Shown here: positions 11,934 through 23,617 of the stretch, one piece after another | How the letters are laid out: each line of letters begins with the position of its first letter | Position numbering within the stretch: the first letter of the stretch is position 1 | DNA from: Phycomyces nitens | Taxonomy: Eukaryota > Mucoromycota > Mucoromycetes > Mucorales > Phycomycetaceae | Direction: 5' to 3' | DNA length: 64,000 bases | Assembly (NCBI GenBank): GCA_022702545.1 | Contig: JAHRBC010000005.1 | Location: forward strand, 1,860,001 to 1,924,000 | Program-made: the position numbers and the translations under genes | The notes under the pieces: generated by a model | The model's input: only the letters and a program-made list of their open reading frames with translations | Told to the model about the DNA's origin: nothing | Databases searched by the model: none

Positions 11934-14660
11934 ATGGCAGACTCTCAAAGACAACCTTTACCCCAAGTGCAGTCGCCTCAATCACAACAGCAGCAATTGC
12001 AACTGCAACTGCAACTCCAACAACAACAGCAACAACAACTGCAACTGCAACAACAGCAACAACAGCAGCAGCAACATGTCAGTTTTGTTACTCCCGTTCC
12101 TCCAACATATAGTCATGATGACGAGCCCATCATCTTTTCAAATTACTACGCGCCCCTTTCTCAGACATTCAACCCAGAACTTCATCGGGCACGGGCACCA
12201 TTAGATGCTTATCCCACCCCAGATTCCACCGAATACAACCAGCAGTCGAGCAGTAATCACTACAATTATGCATATCCTACCACAACCAGCCCCTTTCCAC
12301 CACAGAGAACAGACTCTTATGGAGGCTTAACCACCCCCCATGCCAACGAGATCATTGACCAGTCCACGTCACACAATGCAGAAAAGGTTGTAGAGGAATC
12401 GCCTAATGAGCGATATGTCAGACTCAACACCCTGCTCGGAAAGGGAGCCTACAAAGTAGTTTACAAGGCTATCGATCGAGAAGAAGGATATGAAGTGGCA
12501 TGGAACACAATGCAGGTAAAAATAAACATATTAAAGATGTGTATTAACCCATTGATCGTATTAATAATTATAATCAACCAATCAACCAATCAACCAATCA
12601 ACATATCAACAAACCAACGAATTAATAATACCCTCTCTCTTTTTTCTCTCTCTCTCTATTTTTTTGTACATCTTGTACAAAAATAACAATATATATTTTC
12701 TTTAAAAAAAATAAAAAGGCAACCCAATCGCCTAATAACAAAGATTTGGAACATGAGATCCAGATCCTAAAGTCAGTCCGTCACCCAAATATCATTGCAT
12801 TTCATGATGCCTGGTACGGAGAAAACGAGTTTGTGTTTGTGACGGAGCTGATGACTTCTGGTACACTGCGGGAATACATACGAAAACTGGCTCCGTTGCC
12901 AAACATCAAGATCATCAAACGCTGGTCTCGACAGATCCTAAAGGGTCTGGCCTATCTCCATGGTCGAAATCCACCCATCATACACCGGGACATAAAGTGC
13001 GACAACATATTTATCAATGGTGCCCACGGTGAAGTCAAGATCGGGGACATGGGTACAGCCGAGATGAAATTGGGCAAGAAATATACCATTATTGGCACTC
13101 CCGAATTCATGGCGCCAGAGATGTATGAAGAACAAGGCTACAACGAAAAGGTCGATATTTACGCTTTTGGCATGTGTCTGCTCGAGATGGCCACGGGTGA
13201 GTATCCTTATGGAGAATGCACCAATGCTGCCCAGATTTACAAGAAAGTGTCAGCCGTGAGTAGACAGACAATTGTGTGGTCATTTGAACTCCTCATCATT
13301 TTTTGTTTTGTTTTTTAATACCAATAATATAGGGCATAAAACCAGCCTGCCTTCAAAAGGTCCAGAATAGTGAAGTATTGCCAGTAATAACGTCTTGTCT
13401 TGGGCCTGAAGATGAAAGGTAAGTTGGTTTTCTAGGGGTGATGTTACCATTGCTAATGGTCCTACAGAATGTCTTCCCAGGAGATCCTCGAGCATCCGTT
13501 TCTTGCCGTAGAACCGGATGTTGTCCTGTTGGCTGCAGACCCTAACCATGTTCATCTTACTCTTCAGGTTGTTTTCAAGGGCATGGACAAGCTGTCAGTC
13601 AAGTTTGATTTCAATGTCGTAAGTCTGTCCTAATCCAACCTACACAATTGATATTAAATATTAATTACAGGAAACAGATACGGCTGAAGAGGTTGTCAGA
13701 GAAATGGTAATGTTAAAATAATTTATATATTATGGCTATTAACTCGAACAAGATTGAGGAACAAGTGCTTCCAGAACGGTATCAACACCATATCACAAAG
13801 GAAATCAACCGTATCCTGAGAGATATTGACAAGCCAAGTGAGTCTGAACAGGCAGAACAGGCACGTCGGTCGGTCTGGAGAAGAGAGAGCGACATTCGTT
13901 CTGAGCTGGAACGAACTCGTCTTGAGCTTAAGCGAGCCACAGACCGAGTAATGGAGATTGAAGCAAAATGCGAGACCTTTGAGAACCGTGCACGCGCAAC
14001 CGAGGCACGACATCGTGAAGCCATGCGCAGCTTACGGGAGATTCAAATGGAAGAAGAGAGTCGTTTGGTGACCGAAGAACCCAGTACACATCAAAAGGAC
14101 TTGGGTGATAGACCAGTCGACGCCCAGCTTCCTTCAAATGCCATTAAAGAATCGGCCGAAAGAAGCCAGTTTAATTTCTCGCCAGAGTTGACCATGAACA
14201 GCACTAGTGATCTAGAGCCTCTGCGCAGACCAGAAGAGAGTCCTGCTGCTCGTGAATTGCTTGTGTCTCGGATACTTGAAGGTAAGGAGATGAAACGCCC
14301 ATGTTTGGATACTGATTTGTTTTAGAGTATTCGGATGATACCCCGGTTGAAGAATTCGTACAAGACTGCGCCTTGGCTGCCCATCGCACTTCAGACAAGG
14401 CGTGTGAGTGGATCGATAAGCTTCAAAACCAAGATATCATGACCGTAGGAGACCTGCGAGATCTTCATGATGAAGACTGGGCAGGAATTGTAGGTCTGAC
14501 CGTGTTTGCCCAGCGTGCTCTCAAGAACATGCTCAAGGGGAAGAAGCTTACATCCCAGCAACAGCCATCTGTGTCTCCTACAAATCCAACCGGGCTTCAT
14601 TCACCTGTCAATTCTGTTACCTCACCATCGACCCCACCTTCTGCATTTTATGCCTTGTAA
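11934..14660 (+). CDS. WNK-type serine/threonine protein kinase
   Basis: WNK (with-no-lysine) kinases control ion transport and osmotic responses in animals and plants. Seven exons (11934-12515, 12719-13255, 13333-13418, 13468-13618, 13671-13706, 13753-14281, 14326-14660) give 751 residues. Residues 20-47 are a Gln/Leu tract from CAA/CAG/CTG repeats. The kinase domain spans about 159-445: the WNK hallmark is clear, with the usual VAIK lysine replaced (VAWN, N191) and a lysine instead in the glycine loop (GKGAYK, K174). HRD is at 283-285, D-M-G at 304-306, APE at 326-328. A segment [16 protein letters not shown]...[12 protein letters not shown] resembles the autoinhibitory/OSR1-like domain after WNK kinase domains, followed by [18 protein letters not shown], a coiled coil (about 500-560) and a C-terminal SAM-like helical region ([30 protein letters not shown]). 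WNKs are missing from yeasts, which supports an early-diverging fungus. Confidence 0.9.
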
Positions 14661-15174
14661 AGAAAATCAAAATAAGAAATCAATATGAAAACCATCTTTT
14701 TTTTTAAAAAAAAAAAACAATAATAACTATTCTTTATTCTCCTTATTGTTATTATCATTTACCACTACTACCTTGGCTTTGTTCCTATATATTTGGTAGA
14801 GTGTTGCTTTTTTTTTATTCTTTGAATTCTGTTGTACTCCAAACCCCCTTTATATATTTCATCTTTACCCACACACATCCCGAGAATTTTAATCATTGAT
14901 CATGTCAATGTTGAAAGATCCCAAGTATATTCAGAGACCTAGAATATTCAATATATTTGTAGCTGTACCAAAATATTGTATTTTATATTTATTTTATATT
15001 CTTCTTTTTCTCAAGTTTGTTGTGATTGATGTTAATGGTGTCTTTATGTATATAAGAAAGTGAAGTAAATGAACAAAAAAGAGAAAGAGAGAAAGAGAAA
15101 GAGAGAGAAACATATAATACAGAGGCGTAAGGAACTCTATTTGGTTGTCGCTGTTGCTATTGTCGATGCGGTAA
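14661..15174. other. Convergent intergenic region
   Basis: These 514 bp lie between the convergent 3' ends of the WNK and NOP16 genes. The sequence holds poly(A)/poly(T) runs near 14700-14720 and a GA-rich stretch at 15078-15108. No gene is visible. Confidence 0.4.
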
Positions 15175-15934
15175 TTACTGGGGATGTTCTTTCAAATACT
15201 TTTGACACTTCTTTCTCAAGTGGCCAACAGTCTGCTGGTATATGTTGAGCTTCTTGTCCCAGAACATGGCTTCATAATCATCACCATGCTTATCAATCAA
15301 CTGTCCAACCCAGTCCTTTTCAAGCTCGGTCTGGTGTCTGTCACGCTTGAGACCATTGGCGGCTTGCTGTTCCAAGGCACGGACTACATCAGTCTTTGCT
15401 TCGACTGGCTCAAACTCTTCTTCCAAAATCTCGTCATGAGTCTTCTTCTCTCCAACAATAACCCGGATAACATTTCCCTCGTCATCACGCTGGATCAAAC
15501 CCTCTCCGGGCTTCAAGGTCTTTTTGAGACGTTCGACATCAGCGTCGGTAAGCTCCTTGAGTTCTTCAGGTTCCTGCTCGTCGGTTTCTTCAGACTCCTC
15601 GGGCTTAGGAGGGGGGTTCAGAACTTCACGGCCACCAGCAGAGCCATTGAGAGAGGTCAGGAGACCAAGGCGAGCATAGCTAGGTTGATATGTGTTTAGT
15701 AATCTAATCTTTATATCAATAGACTTACTTTTGACGAAGGGTCTGCTCTTTGTTCCAGTTTGCTTTGATGATTTGATTGCCCTAATGAGACCTTAATACA
15801 CACACACACACAATTGATAAATCGTATTTCGGTCGACTTACTCTAATCACAACGCGCTTCGAGTGCTTATTAGCTGTACGTCTGGTAAGCTTGGTTCCGG
15901 CTCTGGCGGATCTTCTCTTTTGTGGGGTTGCCAT
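15175..15934 (-). CDS. NOP16: 60S ribosome biogenesis factor NOP16
   Basis: Nucleolar protein needed for assembly of the large ribosomal subunit (pre-60S particles). Three exons (15842-15934, 15729-15781, 15175-15679) give 216 residues, close to the yeast length of 231. The basic N terminus (MATPQKRRSARAGTKLTRRT) is followed by the family signature GNQIIKANWNKEQTLRQNYARLGLLTSLN across introns 1 and 2. An acidic Glu/Pro-rich middle follows, then the conserved C-terminal block KDWVGQLIDKHGDDYEAMFWDKKLNIYQQT with the final basic KKCQKYLKEH. Start is the first ATG; all phases close. Convergent with the WNK gene. Confidence 0.93.
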
Positions 15935-17027
15935 TCTTTAAAGATTATATGAGATTACTGGATTGATTTACAATCTAGAATAAACTAAAAAAAAAAAAGA
16001 GGAAGAAATCTGCCAGCAAGGAAATTTGTGACTTGCTTTTCGACCTTTTTTTTGCGTACTTTTAACAAGTTCAAGACCAGTAAAACTCTATATAGGATTT
16101 TCAAGGTCGAATATTGACGATAGGAAACACGGATTAAAGATGTGTTGTAAAATAACATGGTTTGTAAGGCTCGTACGTTATCCACTACAAAATACCCAAT
16201 TATTATTATTTTTTATTGTTAAATAGTATCAAAAAGTCCCTGCCTTTTTAATATTAATATTAATCCTATTCTATATTTTCCATCATTAGTTTCATGTATT
16301 CGTGTTATTTATTTATTTACTCGTTAAATTCTCTTGTAAATTTACTCTAATTTTTGACAAGAGGTTTTTATTGCTTGAGCCCTACGCGCTATTTTTCTTT
16401 CTTTTACTCTTGTAAAAGTCTTCAATCGATAACTGTATTTTCTAGACTAAATGTCAGTTATTAACCTTGTAAAAAATATATATATGCTTCAACATTTGTA
16501 TAAAACGACAAAGCTCTGTCAATACTTTTAAACAATCTTGTTTCATGTCGATTCCAGCTTGAATACATGCAAGTAAAAACCAAATCACCAACATGAACAA
16601 ATTAACTGTAAAATGCCTCGACACTTCTTTTTTTTTTTTGGGTATTATTTTGTATCCATGATAAAGAGTCCAAACCAAAAACAAAAACAAAAATGGCTGG
16701 AACATTTGATTTTCTGCTTCAAAAACGATGATTCAAAGATAGGTATATGTCTATATGACATGACAAAGTCATGGCTGATGAGAGTCTGTATTTTAAGAGA
16801 CTAATATTTTTTTTGAGAAAGATCTATAAAGTCAATATACGGATAATATTGATAATATTCTAAAACGAATTTTATTTGATCTCTAATAAACGAGGTATTT
16901 TACAGAAAATTTTATGGAGAAATGAATAGCTACGTTTTGGTTGAACTCATTTAATCCAAAGCTGTGTTGGATATATAGTAAAAAGAAAATATGACACCTA
17001 TCACACATTAAGGACTTGTTCATATTA
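15935..17027. other. AT-rich border of the repeat island
   Basis: Strongly AT-rich sequence beginning the 16-37 kb repeat island. One minus-strand ORF of 83 codons (16454-16705) encodes a hydrophobic N terminus and a second hydrophobic stretch (FMLVIWFLLACIQAG), but it has no recognised relative and could be chance. Nothing else is supported. Confidence 0.4.
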
Positions 17028-17980
17028 TATTAATATTGTTGGATTATAATCAATTGTAAAAGTGAAGCTGATAAAAAATATGTGGTTGATAGATGGTTTT
17101 TTATTAAATAATTTATTTTTGAAAGAATGTACAGCATTTTTGTCAGATTCTTAGTTCACCGTTTGCCTAACAAAAAGCAAACGGATCCATCTCCCTCAGG
17201 ACGAAGACCTGATCTGACATCGAAGGAGAAAAAAAAAGATGGCTACACTCTGGCCAAAACACTTCGGCACAAATAGAGTCTGTACATTAAAAGAGAGTAT
17301 GGGAACCAGAATGATCTTTAGGCAGCGCTGCACGTCAGCATACACCGTATAACCAAGTCTGAATTCCTAGAGTATCGGGTTCACAGCCCGCATCGCGCAT
17401 ACTGCAGCCATCCGCTCTAGACACTTGCGCAATAAATTGCCAGTGCTACAACACCAAAGGTTGTAGACACAGTACAAGAGAAAGTCGTGCCTTCCTCCTG
17501 TAGGTCCAGAAAAGAAACGTCCCTGCCCAGGAACTAAACGCCCAGGCAGACCTGAAAAAGCAGAGTGATTAAAAAAGTATACAATATTCATGGTACATTA
17601 TCTAGGTATTTTACTCCCCTTTTTTAATTTCCGTGTCTACACCGTGAACCATAGTTTCTTCTCATCGATAGCCTTGTGGGTTTCTGAGGTTGGCAAGTAC
17701 ATTTTCTCTGTCCTTTTTTTTCAACGGCCTTGTGGAATCTAGAAGAACAAGTGGGTTAGGAGTTTTATTCTACGCATTTATTTCTCAAGAGTATATAGTA
17801 TTGCCGTTTGGAGACACCAAGCTGGCATACATTATAGCTTGGAAAGCAGGAAAGAAATAATAGAAAATGACTTACCAGAGGAATGTTTCTTAGGAAATTG
17901 TACTTACATGAAAGAGAGGGATACAGTTTGGTAAGAGGGTATGGGTCATTTAAATAATTAATTTTGTTGGAATGTGAAAA
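17028..17980. repeat. 0.95-kb dispersed direct repeat, copy 1
   Basis: Matches 33719-34672 in the same orientation, 16.7 kb away, with roughly a dozen differences (about 98-99% identity by eye). Outside the core, similarity continues more weakly to about 18150. There are no terminal inverted repeats, no TG..CA ends and no target-site duplication that I can see, so it does not look like an LTR or MITE. Several short perfect hairpins occur: stem CCGTTTGC/GCAAACGG (17159-17184), CTACAAC/GTTGTAG (17446-17466) and TCAGG/CCTGA near 17195-17215. It carries the candidate minus-strand transcription unit described separately. Confidence 0.85.
17100..17915 (-). other. Candidate spliced transcription unit (coding or ncRNA)
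   Basis: Within direct-repeat copy 1 the minus strand shows a complete intron: donor CTCTG|GTAAGTC at 17875, branch point CTAAC about 18 nt before a pyrimidine-rich acceptor TTCTTCTAG ending at 17739 (intron 137 nt). A further GTAAGTAC donor lies upstream near 17906 and a CTTTTTCAG acceptor near 17550. Two AATAAA motifs (17112-17117 and 17100-17105) mark a plausible 3' end. The intron is the same length in copy 2 (34431-34567). No long ORF results: possible products are MYLPTSETHKAIDEKKLWF (two conservative changes in copy 2) and a 60-codon frame ending at 17367. Hairpins would suit a structured RNA. I do not recognise the gene. Confidence 0.45.
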
Positions 17981-18308
17981 GGGGACAAGGGAGACGAAGC
18001 TTTTAGGTGACGTCTACATTTACATATTATCTATCATACATTGGATCCTTGACCAAGATAATAAATTGACTGGAACATACTGGAGAATAATATTATATAG
18101 CACAATGTTTGTAAGACGGAATCAAAGAATAGCCTCAGATATACACTCACAGAAAAGAAGTCAATGTAAGATCAAAGTATTTTTGCACCCCAAAAATATA
18201 CATATTATCTTTTACAAATATATTTACATCTGTCTATTGTAGAAACTCGAAAATTTGTATTCCAGTAGTAAATAGTGTATTTTTTTAAATAAAAAAATAC
18301 GCAGAGTC

Positions 18309-18402
18309 TAATATTGGGGTGTTCTACCACAAGAGGCAATTACGGCTTTAATTCTATCAGAAATACTTGCAACAAGCCTTTTATCGAATTCAGGATAAAT
18401 AC
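18309..18402 (-). pseudogene. Tc1/mariner transposase 3'-end fragment
   Basis: Minus-strand translation gives FDKRLVASISDRIKAVIASC followed by GRTPQY and a stop, which is the usual C-terminal tail of Tc1 transposases (S.p.RI.AVI...GG.T.Y). Only this tail is recognisable; the rest is lost. Confidence 0.5.
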
Positions 18403-18539
18403 AACCTCACTCCTTGCCAATAAACTCAGACTAAATAAATTAGAGCCACTCTTAAAAGTAGGTCTTTTTTTAACGTCTATTTTTGTTATTCTTTCCAAAG
18501 CCTTTTTTACTGACTTGATCCCTCATGCCATCAAGAAGT

Positions 18540-19592
18540 CAAAGAACCAGATGCTCATATCCTAGATGCGAGTTATCTGAGTTTGAGCGTGGAGGTATCA
18601 TTTGGCTCTCTAATGCCAACCATGCCCCAACTGATATTGCAAACTACATGAACATCCCTCGATCGACAATTAACACCACCCTCAAACGCTGAAAAGAAAC
18701 TAGTAAAACCAATACAAAATCTATGCCCGGAAGACCAAACAAACTTAGCGTCACAGTTGTTACGAGTTTTTGCTTGAGTGTGAGGCGGAATCCATTTGAA
18801 AGTTTTTCATACCACCAAGCAAATTTGGCGGCCGCAGGTGTCATTGTTTGTAGAAATACAGTTATCAGATATTTAAGAACAAAGAGCTTCAGATATTATA
18901 AGCCTGTTTCAAATCCTAACTTGACCAGCAAACAGAAGAAGAATTAGCTGCGCTAGGATAAAGCTAGAGCCAACTTTAGCATCGAGAACTGGAGTAGGGT
19001 GGTATGGTCAGATGAGTTCAGATTCATGGTAAAGGGTAATGCTTCTGACCCATCTGTGACACGTAAACCTGGCAAAAGACACCAAGAAAGCCATATTCAT
19101 ATAGCAGAAAAGTATGGAAAGGGTTCTATCATGGTATAGGGTTGTTTCTGGGCTGGTGGTCTTGGGCCTTTATCGTTTATTGAAGGACCTATTGACCAAG
19201 ACGCATATATCAATTATTTTTCCAAGGAATTCAACCCATGGTATCAGAAATTGAACGAAAAACATGACACAATGTTCACGTTTTAAGAAGACGATGCAAG
19301 CTGTCATACTGGCTCGTATACAACATGGTAAAAGAAACGTTGGGAAATTCAGCGATTCGACTACTGAACATCCCAAAGTCCAGATCTTAACCCGATCGAG
19401 CATGTTTGACATGCTTTAAAAGTCAAAGTTCAAGAGAGGAAGGGGTCTATTAACAATGTTAATGAGCTCAAGACTTGTATTCTTTAGGAGCGGGAGTGGT
19501 CAGACCCTGAAGTACAGTATACTCTTATCGCAAATATACCTGACAGAGTAAGAGCTTTAATAAAGGCTCATGGTGGCCGCACCATATATTAA
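18540..19592 (+). pseudogene. Degenerate Tc1/mariner transposase A
   Basis: Transposase of the Tc1 group, broken by at least seven in-frame stops and at least one frameshift. Recognisable in order: helix-turn-helix LSEFERGGIIWLSNAN...TDIANYMNIPRSTI, the GRP hook (MPGRPNKLSV), the first catalytic Asp in VVWSDEFRF (near 19011), GSIMV-GCFWAGGLGPL, the second Asp in EDDASCHTG (near 19287), and the third acidic residue in SPDLNPIEHV (near 19380), ending GGRTIY. All three DDE positions survive although the frame is destroyed. Terminal inverted repeats were not found. It is close to, and converges with, relic B. Confidence 0.85.
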
Positions 19593-19795
19593 TATCTCTT
19601 TTTATTTTATTTTATCACAATATACAGTCCTGTAGGTTAGTTAATGGCCCAATTTTGACTCCTAACAAATAAAAATATACATCTCTATACCAGTATCCTT
19701 CTTTTCTTGCTTTCTACTATAATAACATAGTATCAAAACTTACTGAAATAAAGAGCAAAGCATGGCGTTAATAAAAGATAATATTAACCTTTTTT

Positions 19796-20813
19796 TTAGT
19801 ATTTCGTGTGTAATCCTTTATTCTTTTGAAGTGCATATAGTTGATTTGGTTTATAATTGCAATGAGCTGCACACACTTCAACTGGTATTTTATACCATTT
19901 TTCTTTCCACAAACACTTCAAATCTTTAAGGCTCTTAGGCTGGGGTCTTGTAGACCTCACCATCCTTCCTAGGTAAGCCCAGATATTCTCAGTTAGACTG
20001 AGATTGGGGTTGAACGTAGGCAACTTCAGTACCTCCAGATCTGCGTTCTTTTGATGCTCTTTCACCATTTTGTTTCAATGACATGGAGAATTGTCTTGTT
20101 AAAAGATGAAAGAGTCATCTTTTTCATATTCCAAATGGTTTTTGAAGGGAACCAAAGTGTTTTAGAGTATGTTTTTGCACTCCCATTGCTCCAGATTACC
20201 GTCGGTTGAACACCACCAGACCAGACGTATCCCCAGATCATCACATATCTTCCACTACCTCAGATCCTGGGACGTACACAATCTATGGTGTACTTTTCTG
20301 ACTGAAGACGCCAGACTCGTACATTTTTGCGCATTGGTAACAACATGAATGTCAATGCATCACTCCAAATCACTCCAAATCACTCCATACCAGCGTTGAT
20401 TCACCTTTGTGGCATGCTGAGAAAAGGCAAGGCCGTTTCTGCGATGCTACTCAGTGAGCCATGGCTTATATCCAGCTATGCAAAACTTCATACAAAGAGT
20501 CTTTATGACAGCACGCATTGTGTCCTTGCGAGCATATCTTTTCAAATTTAAGTCCATTATGTTGATCAACATATCCAAGATGGTCGCTCGATCTTTTTAT
20601 CTCTCTGCGCAAAACGTGCAAGTCTTGTTAACCAAATATCATTGAGGGTCCCTTGTGCCTTTGTATGGCTGTGGTTCCAGTCTCTTTGTACCTTTACATT
20701 GTATTATATACAGTACGGCGTGCTACATTATATCGCTCACAAATGGTCGTCACTTTTACTCCTGCCTCAAAAGCACCAATAACCATTCCTCTGACTTCAA
20801 TTGGGATTTCCAT
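19796..20813 (-). pseudogene. Degenerate Tc1/mariner transposase B
   Basis: A second, different Tc1-like transposase on the minus strand. The start MEIPIEVRGMVIGAFEAGVK leads into a helix-turn-helix (VTTICERYNVARRTVYNTM), then a decayed middle. The catalytic part is recognisable as MMIWGYVWSGGVQPTVIW, then LEVLKLPTFNPNLSLTENIW, where the canonical SPDLNPIEN has lost its Asp (NPNLSLTEN). The frame carries several stops. A shorter relic with the same HTH type lies near 33.2 kb. Confidence 0.8.
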
Positions 20814-21630
20814 TCGCTTGGGAATATTGTCAGAAATGTTTTATAAAGGCATGTATAGAATCAAATTGAAAATAGTTGTAAAAAAAAACAGAGGTATAGG
20901 TATTTTATTTTCTTAAAAAAAAACTCGGGATGTCAAAGCTGTGCCATTCCGGAATCAACTCCACTGTATTTGACAAAAAATTACTTTATATTTATAAACA
21001 CAGACTTAGAAACGTATACATTGTTAGGTAACCTGGTGAGGCATATTACGATCCACCATTACCAATTTATTTTACATGAAATGGTTAAATATTCATCAAA
21101 TTGTCCCAATTTTTCACTCACAAAAATCTTCAAGCACTGAACATTCGCTGTTTGCACCAAAAGTGCATTTTTGATACCCTCTTACGAAATCCAGAGGACC
21201 CAAGACCAGTCTGACAAATTTCAAGATTGTTGTTCTAAGTAAAATTGTGCAGATTTGTAATACAAACCGATTGGTGCTTATCTGACAACCCACAAAGGCG
21301 TACTTGTATAGGTATAAAGGATGTTGAAGTAAGCGGAATTTGTAACGAAGTGTATATAAAAGGAAATACGACTATTTGTACCACACATATACAATGGATT
21401 TCAAGAATTTGAGAAAGTATTGATTTCAAGGATTTGAGATTGTCCAGATTATGACCATCTTTAGTTCCCTAGCTATTTGTTTCAAAAATAATTTCTGAGA
21501 ATCAATGACATTATAAATATCCCAATATTAACAATTTCTTTGGAGTTTTTCTATAGCAAGATTGTATACTAATAATTGTCAATGTAAAAAATATAAGATG
21601 TTTCAAAATAATTTATTTGTGATGATACAT
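20814..21630. other. AT-rich DNA, nothing recognised
   Basis: AT-rich unique-looking sequence between the transposon relics and the tandem-repeat cluster. No gene, RNA or repeat is supported. Confidence 0.4.
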
Positions 21631-21660
21631 AGTCAAGTCAAGTCAAGTCAAGTCAAGTCA
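21631..21660. repeat. (AGTCA)6 microsatellite
   Basis: Six perfect copies of a 5-bp unit open the tandem-repeat cluster that extends to about 25.4 kb. Confidence 0.9.
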
Positions 21661-21742
21661 ATTTAAAGATGTTGGAAAATAATAGGGATTGTTTTTTTTT
21701 GATTTTGATTTTGGGGTTTGATTTTGGGTATTCATTTTGATT

Positions 21743-22002
21743 TTTTTTTTGCTTTTACTTTTACTTTTGCTTTTGCTTTTACTTTTGCTTTTACTTTTGA
21801 TTTTGATTTTGATTTTGATTTTGATTTTGATTTTGATTTTGATTTTGATTTTGATTTTGATTTTGATTTTGATTTTGATTTTGATTTTGATTTTGATTTT
21901 GATTTTGATTTTGATTTTGATTTTGATTTTGATTTTGATTTTGATTTTGATTTTGATTTTGATTTTGATTTTGATTTTGATTTTGATTTTGATTTTGATT
22001 TT
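21743..22002. repeat. (GATTTT)n hexanucleotide array
   Basis: From 21799 to 22002 there are about 34 uninterrupted GATTTT units; upstream to about 21743 the same 6-bp period continues as GCTTTT and ACTTTT variants. Being a multiple of three, it is open in all frames and gives spurious dipeptide ORFs (KI, DF, QN repeats). The homogeneous core beside a variant-rich edge suggests recent expansion by slippage. Confidence 0.95.
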
Positions 22003-22059
22003 TGTTTTTGATTTGGTTTTGTCCTTTGTCTTGGTCAATCTTCTTCTTCTGCTTCCATT

Positions 22060-22320
22060 CAATCCTCATCTTCCTGCATCGCAGCAGCTTGGTCTTCGGG
22101 CTCTGCCACCACTCGGTCTTCCTGCACTGTCAAGGATCGATCTTCCACTCTGTTCGATACTGGCCTTTGCACACGATTCAATGCTAGTCTTCTTGCGCCA
22201 TTCGATTTAGGTCTTCTCTCTTTATCCAATCCAGGTCTTCTGCTTCATCCAACACAAAGTCTTCTCGCCTTGTTCGATCTTCGTTTGCTTTCTTTGTCCA
22301 ATTTCAATTTTTTTGGAGTT
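22060..22320. repeat. Degenerate ~30-bp GTCTTC-containing repeats
   Basis: Phrases such as CGGTCTTC, TAGTCTTC, AGGTCTTC and AAGTCTTC recur roughly every 28-32 bp, with related flanks (CATTCGAT, CATCCAA). The array is imperfect and the unit boundaries uncertain. Confidence 0.5.
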
Positions 22321-22416
22321 TGATACTTGTCTTTTTACTTTGTTCATGTTCATTGTCAAATTTTAACGGATTCCGTACATTCATTTTTTTTTGTTTTTTG
22401 TTTTTTGTTTTTTTTT

Positions 22417-22878
22417 AAATGGTCGATAATTTGGAAACCAAGCCTCACAAGTGCCCTAGAGGAAAGATAATACATATATATATTAGTACATGTTCTTCAT
22501 CATAAATCACAAGAGATCAATGGGTACTTACAGTTCAAATTGTATAAAGGATGCTACCACCACTTTAACCATCGAAGGCGTCTTTCGAGAGATCTTCCTT
22601 CTTGCGGAGGGCGCCTTTTTTTAGCACTCCTCCTTTTTTTTTTTTTTTAAATGGTCGATAATTTGGAAACCAAGCCTCACAAGTGCCCTAGAGGAAAGAT
22701 AATACATATATATATATTAGTACATGTTCTTCATCATACATCACAAGAGATCAATAGGTACTTACAGTTCAAATTGTATAAAGGATGCTACCACCACTTT
22801 AACCATCGAAGGCGTCTTTCGAGAGATCTTCCTTCTTGTGGAGGGCGCCTTTTTTTAGCACTCCTCCTTTTTTTTTTG
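22417..22878. repeat. Tandem duplication of a 232-bp unit
   Basis: 22417-22648 and 22649-22878 are nearly identical; both start AAATGGTCGATAATTTGG and end in CACTCCTCC plus a T run. Only a few substitutions and T-run length differences separate them. Each unit contains ACTTACAG and GGAAAG sequences that can look like splice signals on the minus strand, but no exon is supported. Confidence 0.9.
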
Positions 22879-22929
22879 ATTGTTTGTAATTTCATTTCAA
22901 TTCTTCTTTGAATTAAACGCATAATAGGA

Positions 22930-23230
22930 TTTGTAAGGAACGGCGTTGATCTTGTCTTCAAACGCAGAAAGCAAACTTGGAATCGAATTCGGAAATCCAA
23001 CCTGGCATCAAACTCGGCATCGAACTTGGCGTTGAACTCGGAAATCCAACTTGACATCAAACTTTGCCTTTGGACTCTGCACCAAACCACGCATCGGACC
23101 ACACCAAACATTGCTTCGAACTTCACCTTGAGCCATACACTGGACTTTGCAACGGACATAGCACTGGACTTTACATTAAACTTTGCACTGGACTTGGACT
23201 TGAACTTGGCATTGGACTTTTGCAGGTATA
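22930..23230. repeat. Degenerate 12-bp repeats
   Basis: Variants of a dodecamer such as AACTTGGCATCG recur in phase (CTGGCATCAAAC, TCGGCATCGAAC, TTGGCGTTGAAC, CTGGACTTTGCA). On the minus strand this gives an F-D-A-x type repeat. Period and bounds are judged by eye. Confidence 0.55.
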
Positions 23231-23617
23231 CATTTGAGATTTGGTTTTTGGGAGATTGGGATTTGGTTTTTGTAAGGCAGAGATTTGGTTCTTTTGACTT
23301 GACTTATTTTGTTTTGTTTTTCTTTGTTTTTTTTGTTGTTTTTCTTTCTTTTTCTTTTTGGTTTGATTTGGTTTGATTTGCTTTGATTTGCTTTGACTTG
23401 ACTTGACTTGACTCGACTTGTTTTGTTTTTTTTTGTTTTTTTTTGTTTGGTTTGATTTGGTTTGATTTGGTTTGACTTGATTTGGCTTGACTTTAATTAG
23501 CCTGAGGTGACTTGAAAGATATCTTGACTGGGGATCATAATCCTTGGCTGGATTTGTCATACTAAGAGAATATTGATAATGAGTATCCATGCTTGATTAG
23601 AGTTCGCCTTTTTATAT

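Noticed and set aside
17732..17770. Telomerase RNA template (CTAACCC)
   Set aside because: The CTAACCC on the minus strand is the intron branch point; it is shorter than one and a half telomere repeats and no other telomerase RNA feature is visible.
21658..22210. Long KI-, DF- and QN-repeat ORFs on both strands
   Set aside because: They are translations of the (GATTTT)n array, open in several frames only because the unit length is a multiple of three.
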